This document shows, piece by piece, positions 16,814 to 23,918 of a stretch of DNA of 64,000 nt. Position 1 is the stretch's first letter. Each line of letters opens with the position of its first letter. Origin of the DNA: CAVYXZ01 sp965223835 (GTDB lineage: Bacteria > Chloroflexota > Anaerolineae > Aggregatilineales > Phototrophicaceae); NCBI GenBank assembly GCA_965223835.1, contig CBDCXQ010000001.1:3658001-3722000 (forward strand), in the 5' to 3' direction. Below the pieces are notes generated by a model. It ran no database searches. It was given only the letters and a program-made list of their open reading frames with translations, and was not told where the DNA came from. Made by a program: the position numbers and the translations under genes.

Positions 16814-17481
16814 TGCAAGCATTGATCTTTGACTTTGATGGCCTGATTATCGACAGTGAGACGCCGGAATATGAATCGTGGCTGGCGGTGTACCGGGCAT
16901 ACGGTGCCGACTTACCCATCGAATTCTGGGCCGGATTAATTGGCAAGAGCAGTGCTGACGCCAGCTTTGACCCTTACGCCCATCTCGAAGCGCAAATCGG
17001 CAAGCCGGTTGATCGAGCAGCGATTCGCCAGCAGCGCCACACCCATTTCCGCTCGATTTTCGATCAGCAGGATACGCTACCCGGCGTCCGCGCGCGCATG
17101 GCTGAAGCACAGGAACGGGGTCTCAAGCTGGGGGTAGCGTCGAGCGGCACCCGCGACTGGGTACAATCGAATCTCGAACGACTCGGTTTAATGCCCTTTC
17201 TGGGTACGGTTGCTACGGCGGATGATGTACCCCGTGCCAAACCCGACCCGGCAGTGTATCTATTGGCGGCGCAACAATTGGACGTGTCGCCCAATCAATG
17301 TATCGTGCTCGAAGATTCGCGCAATGGGTTGCTGGCGGCCAAAGCGGCAGGCATGTTTGCGGTTGCCATTCCCAACACCATGACTCAACACCTTGACTTG
17401 AGCATCGCCGACCTGCAACTGGATTCTTTAGCAAGCATATCACTTTCCGCACTCATTGCCCGTGCCCAGCAGCAACCATAA
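16813..17481 (+). CDS. HAD-family sugar-phosphate phosphatase / beta-phosphoglucomutase-like
   Basis: A 222-residue HAD hydrolase of the beta-phosphoglucomutase/phosphatase group. Motif I is DFDGLIID (near residue 7, nucleophile Asp and general-acid Asp both present), motif II SSGTRDW, motif III Lys in AKPDP, and motif IV EDSRNG. A helical cap lies between motifs I and II. The true start is the ATG at 16813, overlapping the deoC stop as TAATG; a longer open frame from 16495 is antisense-like extension over deoC and is not real. Inside a sugar-phosphate BMC operon it may dephosphorylate or isomerise a sugar phosphate. No encapsulation peptide is obvious. Confidence 0.88.
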   Translation: MQALIFDFDGLIIDSETPEYESWLAVYRAYGADLPIEFWAGLIGKSSADASFDPYAHLEAQIGKPVDRAAIRQQRHTHFRSIFDQQDTLPGVRARMAEAQERGLKLGVASSGTRDWVQSNLERLGLMPFLGTVATADDVPRAKPDPAVYLLAAQQLDVSPNQCIVLEDSRNGLLAAKAAGMFAVAIPNTMTQHLDLSIADLQLDSLASISLSALIARAQQQP

Positions 17482-17490
17482 GGAACCCGC

Positions 17491-18306
17491 ATGTCTGAAG
17501 CTGATGTCATCCAACAGACGGCAGCACCCCTGACGGTTGCGTCGCTGGCGGAACAGTTTACGGCATTGGGCCTGAAAGCAGGCCAAACTGTATTGGTCCA
17601 TAGTGCCATGAGTAAGTTAGGCTGGGTGGTGGGCGGGCCGGAAGCGGTCATTCTAGCGCTGTTACAAGTGCTGGGACCCGGCGGAACACTGATGATGCCG
17701 ACCCACTCGGCTCAGCGCACGGACCCGGCAAACTGGCAGAACCCGCCGGTACCGCCGGATTGGATTCCAATTATTCGGGCGAACATGCCCCTGTTTAATC
17801 CAGCGACCACGCCCACGCGTGCCATGGGGGCACTGGCAGAAGTGTTTCGATCCTGGTCCGGCGTAATACGTAGCGCCCACCCGATTGGCTCATTTACCGC
17901 GCTTGGACCTTATGCTAAAGAGTTGACCGCCGATCATCAACTTAAAGACATGTTTGGTAACAACTCACCGATTGGCAAACTTTACGCATTGGACGGGCAT
18001 GTGCTGTTATTGGGCGTGGGCCACGAGAATAACACCTCGCTCCATCTGGCCGAAAATCGTGCCGATTGGCCGGGAAAGGAATTCATAGCCGAGGGTACAA
18101 CGATGCTGGTCAATGGCGTGCCGCAATGGGTGGCATTCGACATGCTGCGGCTGGAAGACGAAGACTTTGAAGCATTGGGAGCCGCTTATGAGACAGCCAA
18201 CAACATTCAGCCGAGTACAGTTGGCAATGCGACTGCAAGATTTTTCAAACAGCGCCCGATTGTTGACTTTGCGGTAGAATGGATACCATTACATCGTCAA
18301 GCGTGA
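17491..18306 (+). CDS. AAC(3)-fold acetyltransferase in the BMC operon
   Basis: A 271-residue member of the aminoglycoside N(3)-acetyltransferase (antibiotic_NAT) fold. Family landmarks are VLVHSAMSKLGWVVGG near residue 35, MMPTHSAQ, the RSAHPIGSFTALG block, and GVGHENNTSLHLAEN with the likely catalytic His. These enzymes use acetyl-CoA. Its place between the HAD phosphatase (9 bases upstream) and the shell genes argues for a metabolic substrate rather than drug resistance, and many chromosomal members of this fold have no resistance role. AAGGAAC precedes the ATG. The substrate is unknown; an amino sugar is one option. Confidence 0.85.
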   Translation: MSEADVIQQTAAPLTVASLAEQFTALGLKAGQTVLVHSAMSKLGWVVGGPEAVILALLQVLGPGGTLMMPTHSAQRTDPANWQNPPVPPDWIPIIRANMPLFNPATTPTRAMGALAEVFRSWSGVIRSAHPIGSFTALGPYAKELTADHQLKDMFGNNSPIGKLYALDGHVLLLGVGHENNTSLHLAENRADWPGKEFIAEGTTMLVNGVPQWVAFDMLRLEDEDFEALGAAYETANNIQPSTVGNATARFFKQRPIVDFAVEWIPLHRQA

Positions 18307-18308
18307 TG

Positions 18309-18331
18309 CAGGGTAAACTTGTTGCACCCTG
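18309..18331 (+). promoter_or_regulatory. Intra-operon hairpin before the shell genes
   Basis: CAGGGT (18309-18314) pairs with ACCCTG (18326-18331) across an 11-base loop, in the 57-base gap between the acetyltransferase stop and the BMC-H start. No T tract follows. It could be an RNA-processing or stability element that separates enzyme from shell expression levels. Confidence 0.45.
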
Positions 18332-18363
18332 TTGGATAAACGACAAACCCTTCTAAGGAGACA

Positions 18364-18675
18364 ATGATGGCAGAAGCATTAGGCATGATTGAGACGAAAT
18401 CATTCGCCGCCCTGATCGAAGCCGCCGACGCGATGGTCAAAGCGGCCCGGGTGGAACTGGTTAGCTATGAGAAAACCGGCGGTGGATTTGTGACCGCAGT
18501 AGTGCGTGGCGACGTGGCAGCGGTGAAGGCCGCGGTTGAAGCCGGAGTGCGCAACGCGGAAAAAGTTGGCGAAGTGGTGGCGGTCCATGTCATCCCGCGG
18601 CCCCATGTTAATGTTGATGCCGTGATGCCGCTGGGCCGCACGGAAGACGGCCAGGCCGGGATGCAGACAGAATAA
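18364..18675 (+). CDS. BMC-H hexameric microcompartment shell protein
   Basis: A 103-residue single-domain BMC protein (Pfam BMC; PduA/EutM/CcmK type). It starts EALGMIETKSFAALIEAADAM, the classical beginning, and carries the pore-forming segment KTGGGFVTAVVRGDV and the GVRNAEKVGEVVAVHVIPRPH end strand. Hexamers tile the facets of the shell, and the GGG pore loop should line a small central pore. AAGGAG lies just upstream; either of two adjacent ATG codons (18364, 18367) may start. It is followed one base later by the pentamer gene. It is the only BMC-H in the window, and no trimeric BMC-T is present. Confidence 0.96.
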   Translation: MMAEALGMIETKSFAALIEAADAMVKAARVELVSYEKTGGGFVTAVVRGDVAAVKAAVEAGVRNAEKVGEVVAVHVIPRPHVNVDAVMPLGRTEDGQAGMQTE

Positions 18676-18676
18676 C

Positions 18677-18979
18677 ATGTTACTCGCCAGCGTTGTGGGC
18701 ACGGTGGTCGCCAGCGCCAAAACCGAACGTGTTCAAGGCCTGAAGATGCTCATCATTCAACCACTGGATCTGGATGGGCAGCCACTGGGAAATTATGTCG
18801 TCGCTTTTGACGCCGTGGGCGCTGGAGCCGGTGAAGTGGTGCTGTACGCGGCTGGCAGTAGTGCCCGGCAGACCCCCGCAACCGATGGTCGCCCGGCGGA
18901 TGCCACGATCTTCGCCATCGTTGATACCTGGGATGTCGGCGGCGACGTAAAATATGAAAAATTTGCCACCGAAGCGTAG
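18677..18979 (+). CDS. BMC-P pentameric vertex protein (EutN/CcmL family)
   Basis: A 100-residue EutN/CcmL-family protein that caps the vertices of microcompartments. The family pattern is intact: VVGTVVASAKTERVQGLKML, QPLDLDG, AVGAGAGEVVLYAAGSSAR, and DATIFAIVDTWD. It begins one base after the BMC-H stop, so the two are co-translated. It is the last gene of the operon; the next gene (secreted protein) runs in the opposite direction and converges within six bases. Together with BMC-H this gives the minimum protein set that can close an icosahedral shell. Confidence 0.95.
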   Translation: MLLASVVGTVVASAKTERVQGLKMLIIQPLDLDGQPLGNYVVAFDAVGAGAGEVVLYAAGSSARQTPATDGRPADATIFAIVDTWDVGGDVKYEKFATEA

Positions 18980-18984
18980 TTGAG

Positions 18985-19662
18985 CTAACACGCATCTATC
19001 AAGTTAGATGGCGACACCGTCGCAGTTGTGGCAAGATAAACGGTCATCTCAATTTTGGCGCGGGCGTTCCAGTAACTCAGCCAGTCAGCCGGGCACGGTA
19101 GCTGAGCCGATAGCTGAATCATCCCCGGCGGACTGCTGAAATGATAACCACTGGCGTAGGCGATTTGCTGGTTTGGTCGTTCACTGACCTGCCCGGAGTC
19201 GGGTGTTCCATACCACAAACGCGCTCGGTCCATGTGGATCGTGGTTTGGATTGTAATTGTCTCGATTGTGGCAGCATTGATGCTTCCCAGATTGTTTTGG
19301 CTTTCGCGGTCCCACAAAAAACTGATGCGACCGGGCTGGGTTGCATCAATCAAGGCGGGATGTTGACCGCTCCAATCCCAGTTGATCTCAGCATACCCGA
19401 AGGCGGACGCTGCATTTTCCCCATAGGCGTCAACCCGGATGTCACGAACCCACGTGTGCGCTCGCAGGATATTCATCGTGGCACCGACGCTGGTCACACC
19501 GGGTTTGATGCCCATAAAGCAGGGAGCAGCGCAATTTGCGGGCGCAGTGAGAAAGGCGCTCAGATCACGATAATCTATCGGCTGGGAGTGAATCGCCAAA
19601 ATGGGTAATGTGAGTAAAACGGTCGCCAACGTGCTGAAGACCAACAGGGGCCGCAGGACCAT
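18985..19662 (-). CDS. Secreted or membrane-anchored hypothetical protein
   Basis: A 225-residue protein starting at ATG 19662 with an N-terminal signal/anchor helix (VLRPLLVFSTLATVLLTLPILAI). The rest is predicted extracytoplasmic: a CAAPCF segment near residue 40 (possible disulfide with the later PCPADW Cys) and a beta-rich domain. The frame is open for 34 more codons upstream, but that part overlaps the MBL gene and looks unlike a protein. The start lies four bases after the MBL stop, so the two form an operon. No family recognised. Confidence 0.7.
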   Translation of the reverse strand: MVLRPLLVFSTLATVLLTLPILAIHSQPIDYRDLSAFLTAPANCAAPCFMGIKPGVTSVGATMNILRAHTWVRDIRVDAYGENAASAFGYAEINWDWSGQHPALIDATQPGRISFLWDRESQNNLGSINAATIETITIQTTIHMDRARLWYGTPDSGQVSERPNQQIAYASGYHFSSPPGMIQLSAQLPCPADWLSYWNARAKIEMTVYLATTATVSPSNLIDAC

Positions 19663-19666
19663 CAAC

Positions 19667-20392
19667 TTACCCTTGTTTGAGCCGGGCGGCGAACTCGGCA
19701 TGGGTGTTGGGCACGTTATGGCCCTCACAATAGATGGCGACATTCTCCCCCAGCAAGCGATCAATCATCGAATAATCCAGGGTATCGTCCGGCTGCCGCA
19801 CGCTCATTGGTGGCGGATAGTAACAGTCGCCGATAAACATCACCTGGGATTCCTCAACTGTCACTGTAATCGAATCGCTGGCATGTTGGCCGCCGATATG
19901 CCGCAAAGACAGCGACACCCCATCCAGCACCAGACGTAAGTCTTCACTCAATGTAATCTGCGGCAGCTTGACTTCAAAAGTATGCCAATCGCCAACGGCC
20001 TTGCCCAGCATTCTCAAGCCCGCCGCCTGCGCCGGTTGGAGAAAGATCTGTTCCTCAACATATTGCGGATTCCAGATGCGGTCAGCATAGCGCTCTTGCA
20101 TCTGCAAGCGACATTGCGCATGCGCGATACTGACACTATCGCGCCAGACCTGAGCGCCAAAGGTATGGTCAAAATGATGATGGGTATAAATAAGATACTT
20201 GACCGGGGGCGCGCCGAGTTGGGCTAAGGCCATATCAACCTGTCGTGCGTGATAGGGGCTATTCCCGGCATCAATGAGGACGGTCTCACTGTTGGTCAGC
20301 ACGACGCCGACCAGCGGCTGCACAATATCGGCATCCGGGTCATATGGATACACCCACACATGGTCGGCAACCGGTTGAAGTTCCATCAGCAC
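19667..20392 (-). CDS. MBL-fold metallohydrolase
   Basis: A 241-residue metallo-beta-lactamase-fold protein. The metal motif HxHxDH is THHHFDH (H71, H73, D75, H76), with further ligands in GGQHASDS (His near 165), GDCYYP (Asp near 187) and the C-terminal GHN. The ribose-like opening VLIDAGNSPYH is typical of the glyoxalase-II/QuinP-like branch. Substrate cannot be inferred. It is divergent from the DinB gene, with a near-palindrome (ACATATCATGGTATGT) between them, and is followed after four bases by a secreted-protein gene. Confidence 0.87.
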   Translation of the reverse strand: MLMELQPVADHVWVYPYDPDADIVQPLVGVVLTNSETVLIDAGNSPYHARQVDMALAQLGAPPVKYLIYTHHHFDHTFGAQVWRDSVSIAHAQCRLQMQERYADRIWNPQYVEEQIFLQPAQAAGLRMLGKAVGDWHTFEVKLPQITLSEDLRLVLDGVSLSLRHIGGQHASDSITVTVEESQVMFIGDCYYPPPMSVRQPDDTLDYSMIDRLLGENVAIYCEGHNVPNTHAEFAARLKQG

Positions 20393-20468
20393 ATATCCCT
20401 GACTTGATGATTTGCTCTATATTACCGGGCAGTGAGTATGAGAGCAATTTGTGGGTGCCAGCAACTTT

Positions 20469-20484
20469 ACATATCATGGTATGT
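20469..20484. promoter_or_regulatory. Near-palindrome between MBL and DinB genes
   Basis: ACATATCATGGTATGT is self-complementary at 14 of 16 positions. It lies in the 133-base divergent region, 41 bases before the DinB ATG and 77 before the MBL start, a position suited to an operator. Confidence 0.35.
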
Positions 20485-20525
20485 GTGATACGTTCTATAC
20501 AGAACATATTTTCTACGGAGGAACC

Positions 20526-21020
20526 ATGCACGCCGATGACATTCGCATCCTATACGGGTATCATTTCGCTGCTAATCGCAAGCTCTGGGATGATTGCATT
20601 GTCCCGCTGACCGACCAGCAATTTGTCCAGCCGCTGGATTATTCTGCCGGGTCAATTCGTAATCAGGTTGTTCACCTGATGGATGTCGAGGAAGGCTGGT
20701 TTAATGGCCTGCAGGCCACCGTACCTGAACCACCCAAATTTAAGGAGCCAGAAGATTGGCCGACACGAGAAGTGATCCGCGCACATTGGGAGACGGTGGA
20801 GGCGACGATTCAGATTTACCTGGACAATTTGACCGATGAAGAATGCGCAGCCGACTTCACCGACGACGATGACCCTACCCCACTGAAAAAATGGCAGGTG
20901 ATGGTGCATGTCCTCAATCACGCCACCGATCACCGCGCCCAAACGCTGTCGATGCTACATCGCCTGGGCGCACCCACCTTCGCCCAGGATATGGTTTTTC
21001 ATTTTTGGGGCCGGTTGTAG
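20526..21020 (+). CDS. DinB-family protein
   Basis: A 164-residue four-helix-bundle protein of the DinB/YfiT-like superfamily. Three potential metal-ligand histidines are visible: VVHLMDVEEGW (near residue 46), and MVHVLNHATDHRAQ (near 124-131). DinB-like proteins are usually thiol-dependent or metal-dependent transferases or hydrolases with poorly known substrates. The ATG at 20526 is chosen because GGAGGA sits four bases upstream; the open frame extends 25 codons further but lacks a ribosome site there. The metG leader promoter starts immediately after its stop codon. Confidence 0.85.
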   Translation: MHADDIRILYGYHFAANRKLWDDCIVPLTDQQFVQPLDYSAGSIRNQVVHLMDVEEGWFNGLQATVPEPPKFKEPEDWPTREVIRAHWETVEATIQIYLDNLTDEECAADFTDDDDPTPLKKWQVMVHVLNHATDHRAQTLSMLHRLGAPTFAQDMVFHFWGRL

Positions 21021-21022
21021 AC

Positions 21023-21052
21023 TTGACTCCAAGCGCTGACACTCGCTATACT
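21023..21052 (+). promoter_or_regulatory. Promoter of the metG leader
   Basis: TTGACT (21023-21028) and TATACT (21047-21052) are 18 bases apart, each one base from consensus. The predicted transcription start is near 21059, only about three bases before the leader-peptide ATG at 21062, so the leader peptide would be translated from a leaderless end. Confidence 0.8.
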
Positions 21053-21061
21053 CAGGTCACG

Positions 21062-21154
21062 ATGAACATTCAATCTCTCACCTCCTTCAGCATGATGATG
21101 GTCATGCCTTACCCACGTCCTGACAGACGACGGCGGGCAGTGCCACCTGCCTGA
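21062..21154 (+). CDS. metG leader peptide with Met-codon run
   Basis: A 30-codon ORF that begins about three bases after the predicted transcription start. Codons 11-15 are ATG ATG ATG GTC ATG (21092-21106), giving MMMVM, five Met in a 30-residue peptide including the start. The remaining residues are SLTSFS before and an Arg/Pro-rich tail after. There is no room for a ribosome site, so initiation would be leaderless. The peptide lies upstream of an antiterminator/terminator pair and of methionyl-tRNA synthetase. It is therefore best read as a regulatory peptide whose translation senses charged Met-tRNA. The open frame extends upstream into dinB, but that part lies before the promoter. Confidence 0.75.
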   Translation: MNIQSLTSFSMMMVMPYPRPDRRRRAVPPA

Positions 21155-21212
21155 AGGAAGTTGAGCTACACAACGTCAATCAACCGTCTGTCTAAAAGCA
21201 GGCGGTTTTTTT
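21116..21212 (+). promoter_or_regulatory. metG attenuator: antiterminator/terminator RNA switch
   Basis: Segment 1 CGTC (21116-21119) can pair with GACG (21126-21129). Segment 2 GACAGACG (21122-21129) is perfectly complementary to segment 3 CGTCTGTC (21185-21192). Segment 3 is also the 5' arm of the terminator. Ribosomes stalled at the Met codons ending at 21106 would cover segment 1 to about 21118-21120, freeing segment 2 to pair with segment 3 and so disrupting the terminator. Fast translation would leave segments 1 and 2 paired and allow termination. The geometry matches classical amino-acid attenuators. Confidence 0.75.
21182..21212 (+). terminator. Attenuator terminator upstream of metG
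   Basis: AACCGTCTG (21182-21190) pairs with CAGGCGGTT (21199-21207) as a 9-bp stem with one G-U and an 8-base loop, and the run of seven T (21206-21212) follows. It lies about 210 bases upstream of the metG start and about 30 bases after the leader-peptide stop. Confidence 0.9.
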
Positions 21213-21423
21213 GTTTTCAGTCGCTTGTCATTAGTCTTTAGCGATTAGCCAAGGGAGTTGGCAAAGCCAATCATTATGATGCGAATGCAAAGCCGCTAAC
21301 CTGACATATTCTGGAAAATTTGGGACGTCATACCGGTAATCCTGATGGCTTAAGGACTAACAGCTAGCGACTTGCGACTAAGAACTATATTATTATTCGC
21401 GCATTACACAGTGAGGAGTACGC

Positions 21424-23253
21424 ATGACCGCAGAATATATTCACGTTTCCGTCGCCTGGCCCTATGCCAACGGTGACTTGCATGTTGGGCATTTGGCCGG
21501 GACCTATCTCCCTTCGGATATTTTCGCCCGTTACCATCGACTGAAGGGCAACCATGTGTTGATGGTTTCCGGGTCGGATAGTCATGGCACGCCAATTTCG
21601 GTTGAGGCCGATAAACGCGGTGTCTCGGCCCGTGAGGTGTTTGAGCATTATCACGAGCGCTTCTTGCTGACTCAACAGAAACTCGGCATCAGTTACGACC
21701 TGTTCACCCATACCGACACCGAAAATCACCACCAGATCGCTCAGGATATTTTTTTACTGCTGCTGGAACGCGGGTATCTGTATAAAGAGGAACAGGATCT
21801 GCTGTACAGTGAGCAGGAAAATCGGTTCCTGCCCGACCGCTATGTCGAAGGCACCTGTTACATCTGCGGCTACGAAAGTGCGCGGGGCGACCAATGCGAT
21901 AACTGTGGCAACCTGATGGACGCGACCAAATTGCTCACCCCGCATAATCGCGCCAATCCTGACGATAAGCTCGTGGTGCGCACCAGCGAACACTACTTCC
22001 TTGATCTTTCAAAAACGTCGGATGATTTGCTCCAATACCTGGAAACGCAGCAAAAACACTGGCGGCCCAACGTGCTCAGCTTCACGCGCAACTTGATTAC
22101 GCAGGGTGCAGCCGAGGGCTTACGCGGACGGGCTTATACGCGCGATCTGGATTGGGGCGTGGATGTGCCGTTGGCTGGCTGGGAAGACAAACGTATCTAC
22201 GTCTGGTTCGAGGCGGTTAACGGCTACTTTACGGCCAGCGTAGAATGGGCCAAAAACACTGGCAATCCAGAGGCCTGGAAGGACTGGTGGTACAACCCCA
22301 ATGCCCGCATCTACAACTTCATCGGCAAGGATAACATCCCCTTCCATACCGTCATCTGGCCCGCAATGCTGATGGGGATTGACGGCCTTTATAACGAGGC
22401 TGGTGATGTGAATTCCCGCGATGCCGATTTAAATCTGCCCTATGACGTGCCCGCCAACGAGTTCATGAACATCGAGGGCAAGCAGTTCTCAAAGAGTCGC
22501 AACTGGGCCATCTGGGTCCCGGATATTCTGGAACGTTATCAGCCGGACGCCTTGCGTTATTATGTGGCGATGACCTTCCCGGAATCGAAGGATTCGGATT
22601 TCGCGTGGGATGGCTTCTATAGCCGCGTGAACAATGAATTAGTTGCCGCCTGGGGTAATCTGGTCAACCGGATGCTCGGCTTTGCTTACAAGCGGTTCGA
22701 TGGCAAAGTACCAGCATACGACGCCCTCACTGAGGCCGATACCGCGATTATCGAACGCGCCGAGGCCGGGTTTGAGGAAGTTGGCACACTGCTGGAACAG
22801 GTCAAGCTGCGCGATGCGTTACAAGCAGCGATGGAAATCGTGCGCGACGCCAACGCCTACTTGAACGAGCGCGAACCCTGGAAGCGCATCAAAGAAGATG
22901 AGGCCGACGCCGCCCGCACCGTCTATGCCATTTTGCGGGTCATCGACAATCTCAAAATTCTGCTGGCTCCCTTCCTGCCCTTCAGTTCGCAGCAACTGCA
23001 TGAATATTTGGGCTATGACGGGCAATTATTCGGCGACTTGCGGATTGAGGCGTTTCAAGAGGAAACTCGCCCGCACAAGGCACTGATCTATGATGGTAGC
23101 GAGGCAATCGGCACATGGGCCAAAAGCGACCTGCAACCCGGTCAGGCCCTGCGGCAACCGTCAGCCCTGTTCACCAAGCTGGACCCGGAAATTGTTGAGC
23201 AAGAGCGGGCTTATCTCGGTGCGCCGCGCGAAGAACATCAAATTGAAACATGA
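21424..23253 (+). CDS. metG: Methionyl-tRNA synthetase
   Basis: A 609-residue class I aminoacyl-tRNA synthetase that charges Met onto tRNA-Met in the cytosol. The HIGH motif appears as HVGH (20-23), the KMSKS motif as KQFSKS (about 353-358), and a four-Cys zinc knuckle (CYIC...CDNC) lies around residues 146-163. The anticodon-binding helical domain occupies about 400-540. There is no C-terminal tRNA-binding EMAP domain; the protein ends shortly after the helical domain. The ATG follows GAGGAG. Upstream lies a Met-rich leader peptide with a terminator, which implies control by Met-tRNA charging. A terminator hairpin at 23262-23302 follows the gene. Confidence 0.97.
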   Translation: MTAEYIHVSVAWPYANGDLHVGHLAGTYLPSDIFARYHRLKGNHVLMVSGSDSHGTPISVEADKRGVSAREVFEHYHERFLLTQQKLGISYDLFTHTDTENHHQIAQDIFLLLLERGYLYKEEQDLLYSEQENRFLPDRYVEGTCYICGYESARGDQCDNCGNLMDATKLLTPHNRANPDDKLVVRTSEHYFLDLSKTSDDLLQYLETQQKHWRPNVLSFTRNLITQGAAEGLRGRAYTRDLDWGVDVPLAGWEDKRIYVWFEAVNGYFTASVEWAKNTGNPEAWKDWWYNPNARIYNFIGKDNIPFHTVIWPAMLMGIDGLYNEAGDVNSRDADLNLPYDVPANEFMNIEGKQFSKSRNWAIWVPDILERYQPDALRYYVAMTFPESKDSDFAWDGFYSRVNNELVAAWGNLVNRMLGFAYKRFDGKVPAYDALTEADTAIIERAEAGFEEVGTLLEQVKLRDALQAAMEIVRDANAYLNEREPWKRIKEDEADAARTVYAILRVIDNLKILLAPFLPFSSQQLHEYLGYDGQLFGDLRIEAFQEETRPHKALIYDGSEAIGTWAKSDLQPGQALRQPSALFTKLDPEIVEQERAYLGAPREEHQIET

Positions 23254-23261
23254 ACCAGCAG

Positions 23262-23302
23262 CACCCCTCTTGGCAGGTAGTGGCGGTAGAGGGGTGGTTT
23301 TC
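23262..23302 (+). terminator. Terminator after metG
   Basis: CACCCCTCT (23262-23270) pairs perfectly with AGAGGGGTG (23288-23296) and is followed by GTTTTCTGTT. It begins nine bases after the metG stop codon. Confidence 0.75.
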
Positions 23303-23327
23303 TGTTAGCCAGCCAAAAAGGCAGTTC

Positions 23328-23873
23328 ATGTTCGGGAGAAAGTTACCCCAAATAACGATCACAGCTTGGCTTATCACCGCCTGGTTTTATACCATGTATG
23401 GTTGGTATGGTGATATTGATTCATCGTATCCAATTTTTGTATTTTTCCACAACACTGTGATTCCTGTTACTTTGATAATCCTGCCCATCAGCGGACTGGT
23501 GTGGTTACTGTGGTTTACAGGGAAAGAACCTGACAATATCAAATTGTTCGTCGTTGCATTCCTGATGCTGATTGGGAATGGTATGGCATTTATCACTGTG
23601 TTTCGTGTGCCAGACGAATATCGTTATCATGGAACTCTTGAATACCGATACTATCTCGGTTCTCAATGGGTTCATGGTGGAGAAGGGCCGAGTGGCGCTA
23701 TCTACTCCGTTTATGATTGCGACTGGATAATTATTCGCTGCAACATGATTTTTCAAGAATCATTTTCAATGGAATGGGATGAATTTGAGGCTATCGGCGC
23801 GTCTATCATTGTTGAAAATGAACTTGCTAAAGTCGTCATCGAAAATCAAGGTGTGTATGAAATTCCCCCGTAA
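23328..23873 (+). CDS. Hypothetical membrane protein
   Basis: A protein of 181 residues from ATG 23328 (the frame is open from 23250, but that stretch is the metG terminator hairpin). It has three hydrophobic segments: about residues 8-25 (ITITAWLITAWFYTMYGW), 36-60 (FFHNTVIPVTLIILPISGLVWLLWF) and 68-87 (LFVVAFLMLIGNGMAFITVF). A soluble C-terminal domain of some 90 residues is rich in Tyr, Trp and Glu. No motif is recognised. AAAAGG lies nine bases before the ATG. Base composition is more AT-rich than neighbouring genes, which may point to acquisition. Confidence 0.65.
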   Translation: MFGRKLPQITITAWLITAWFYTMYGWYGDIDSSYPIFVFFHNTVIPVTLIILPISGLVWLLWFTGKEPDNIKLFVVAFLMLIGNGMAFITVFRVPDEYRYHGTLEYRYYLGSQWVHGGEGPSGAIYSVYDCDWIIIRCNMIFQESFSMEWDEFEAIGASIIVENELAKVVIENQGVYEIPP

Positions 23874-23918
23874 TAAGTAACCAGATGTCCCCCAACATGC
23901 GAATATGTTTGGACTTTT

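Noticed and set aside
17491..18306. Aminoglycoside resistance gene
   Set aside because: The fold matches AAC(3), but the gene is embedded in a metabolic BMC operon and many chromosomal members of the fold do not confer resistance.
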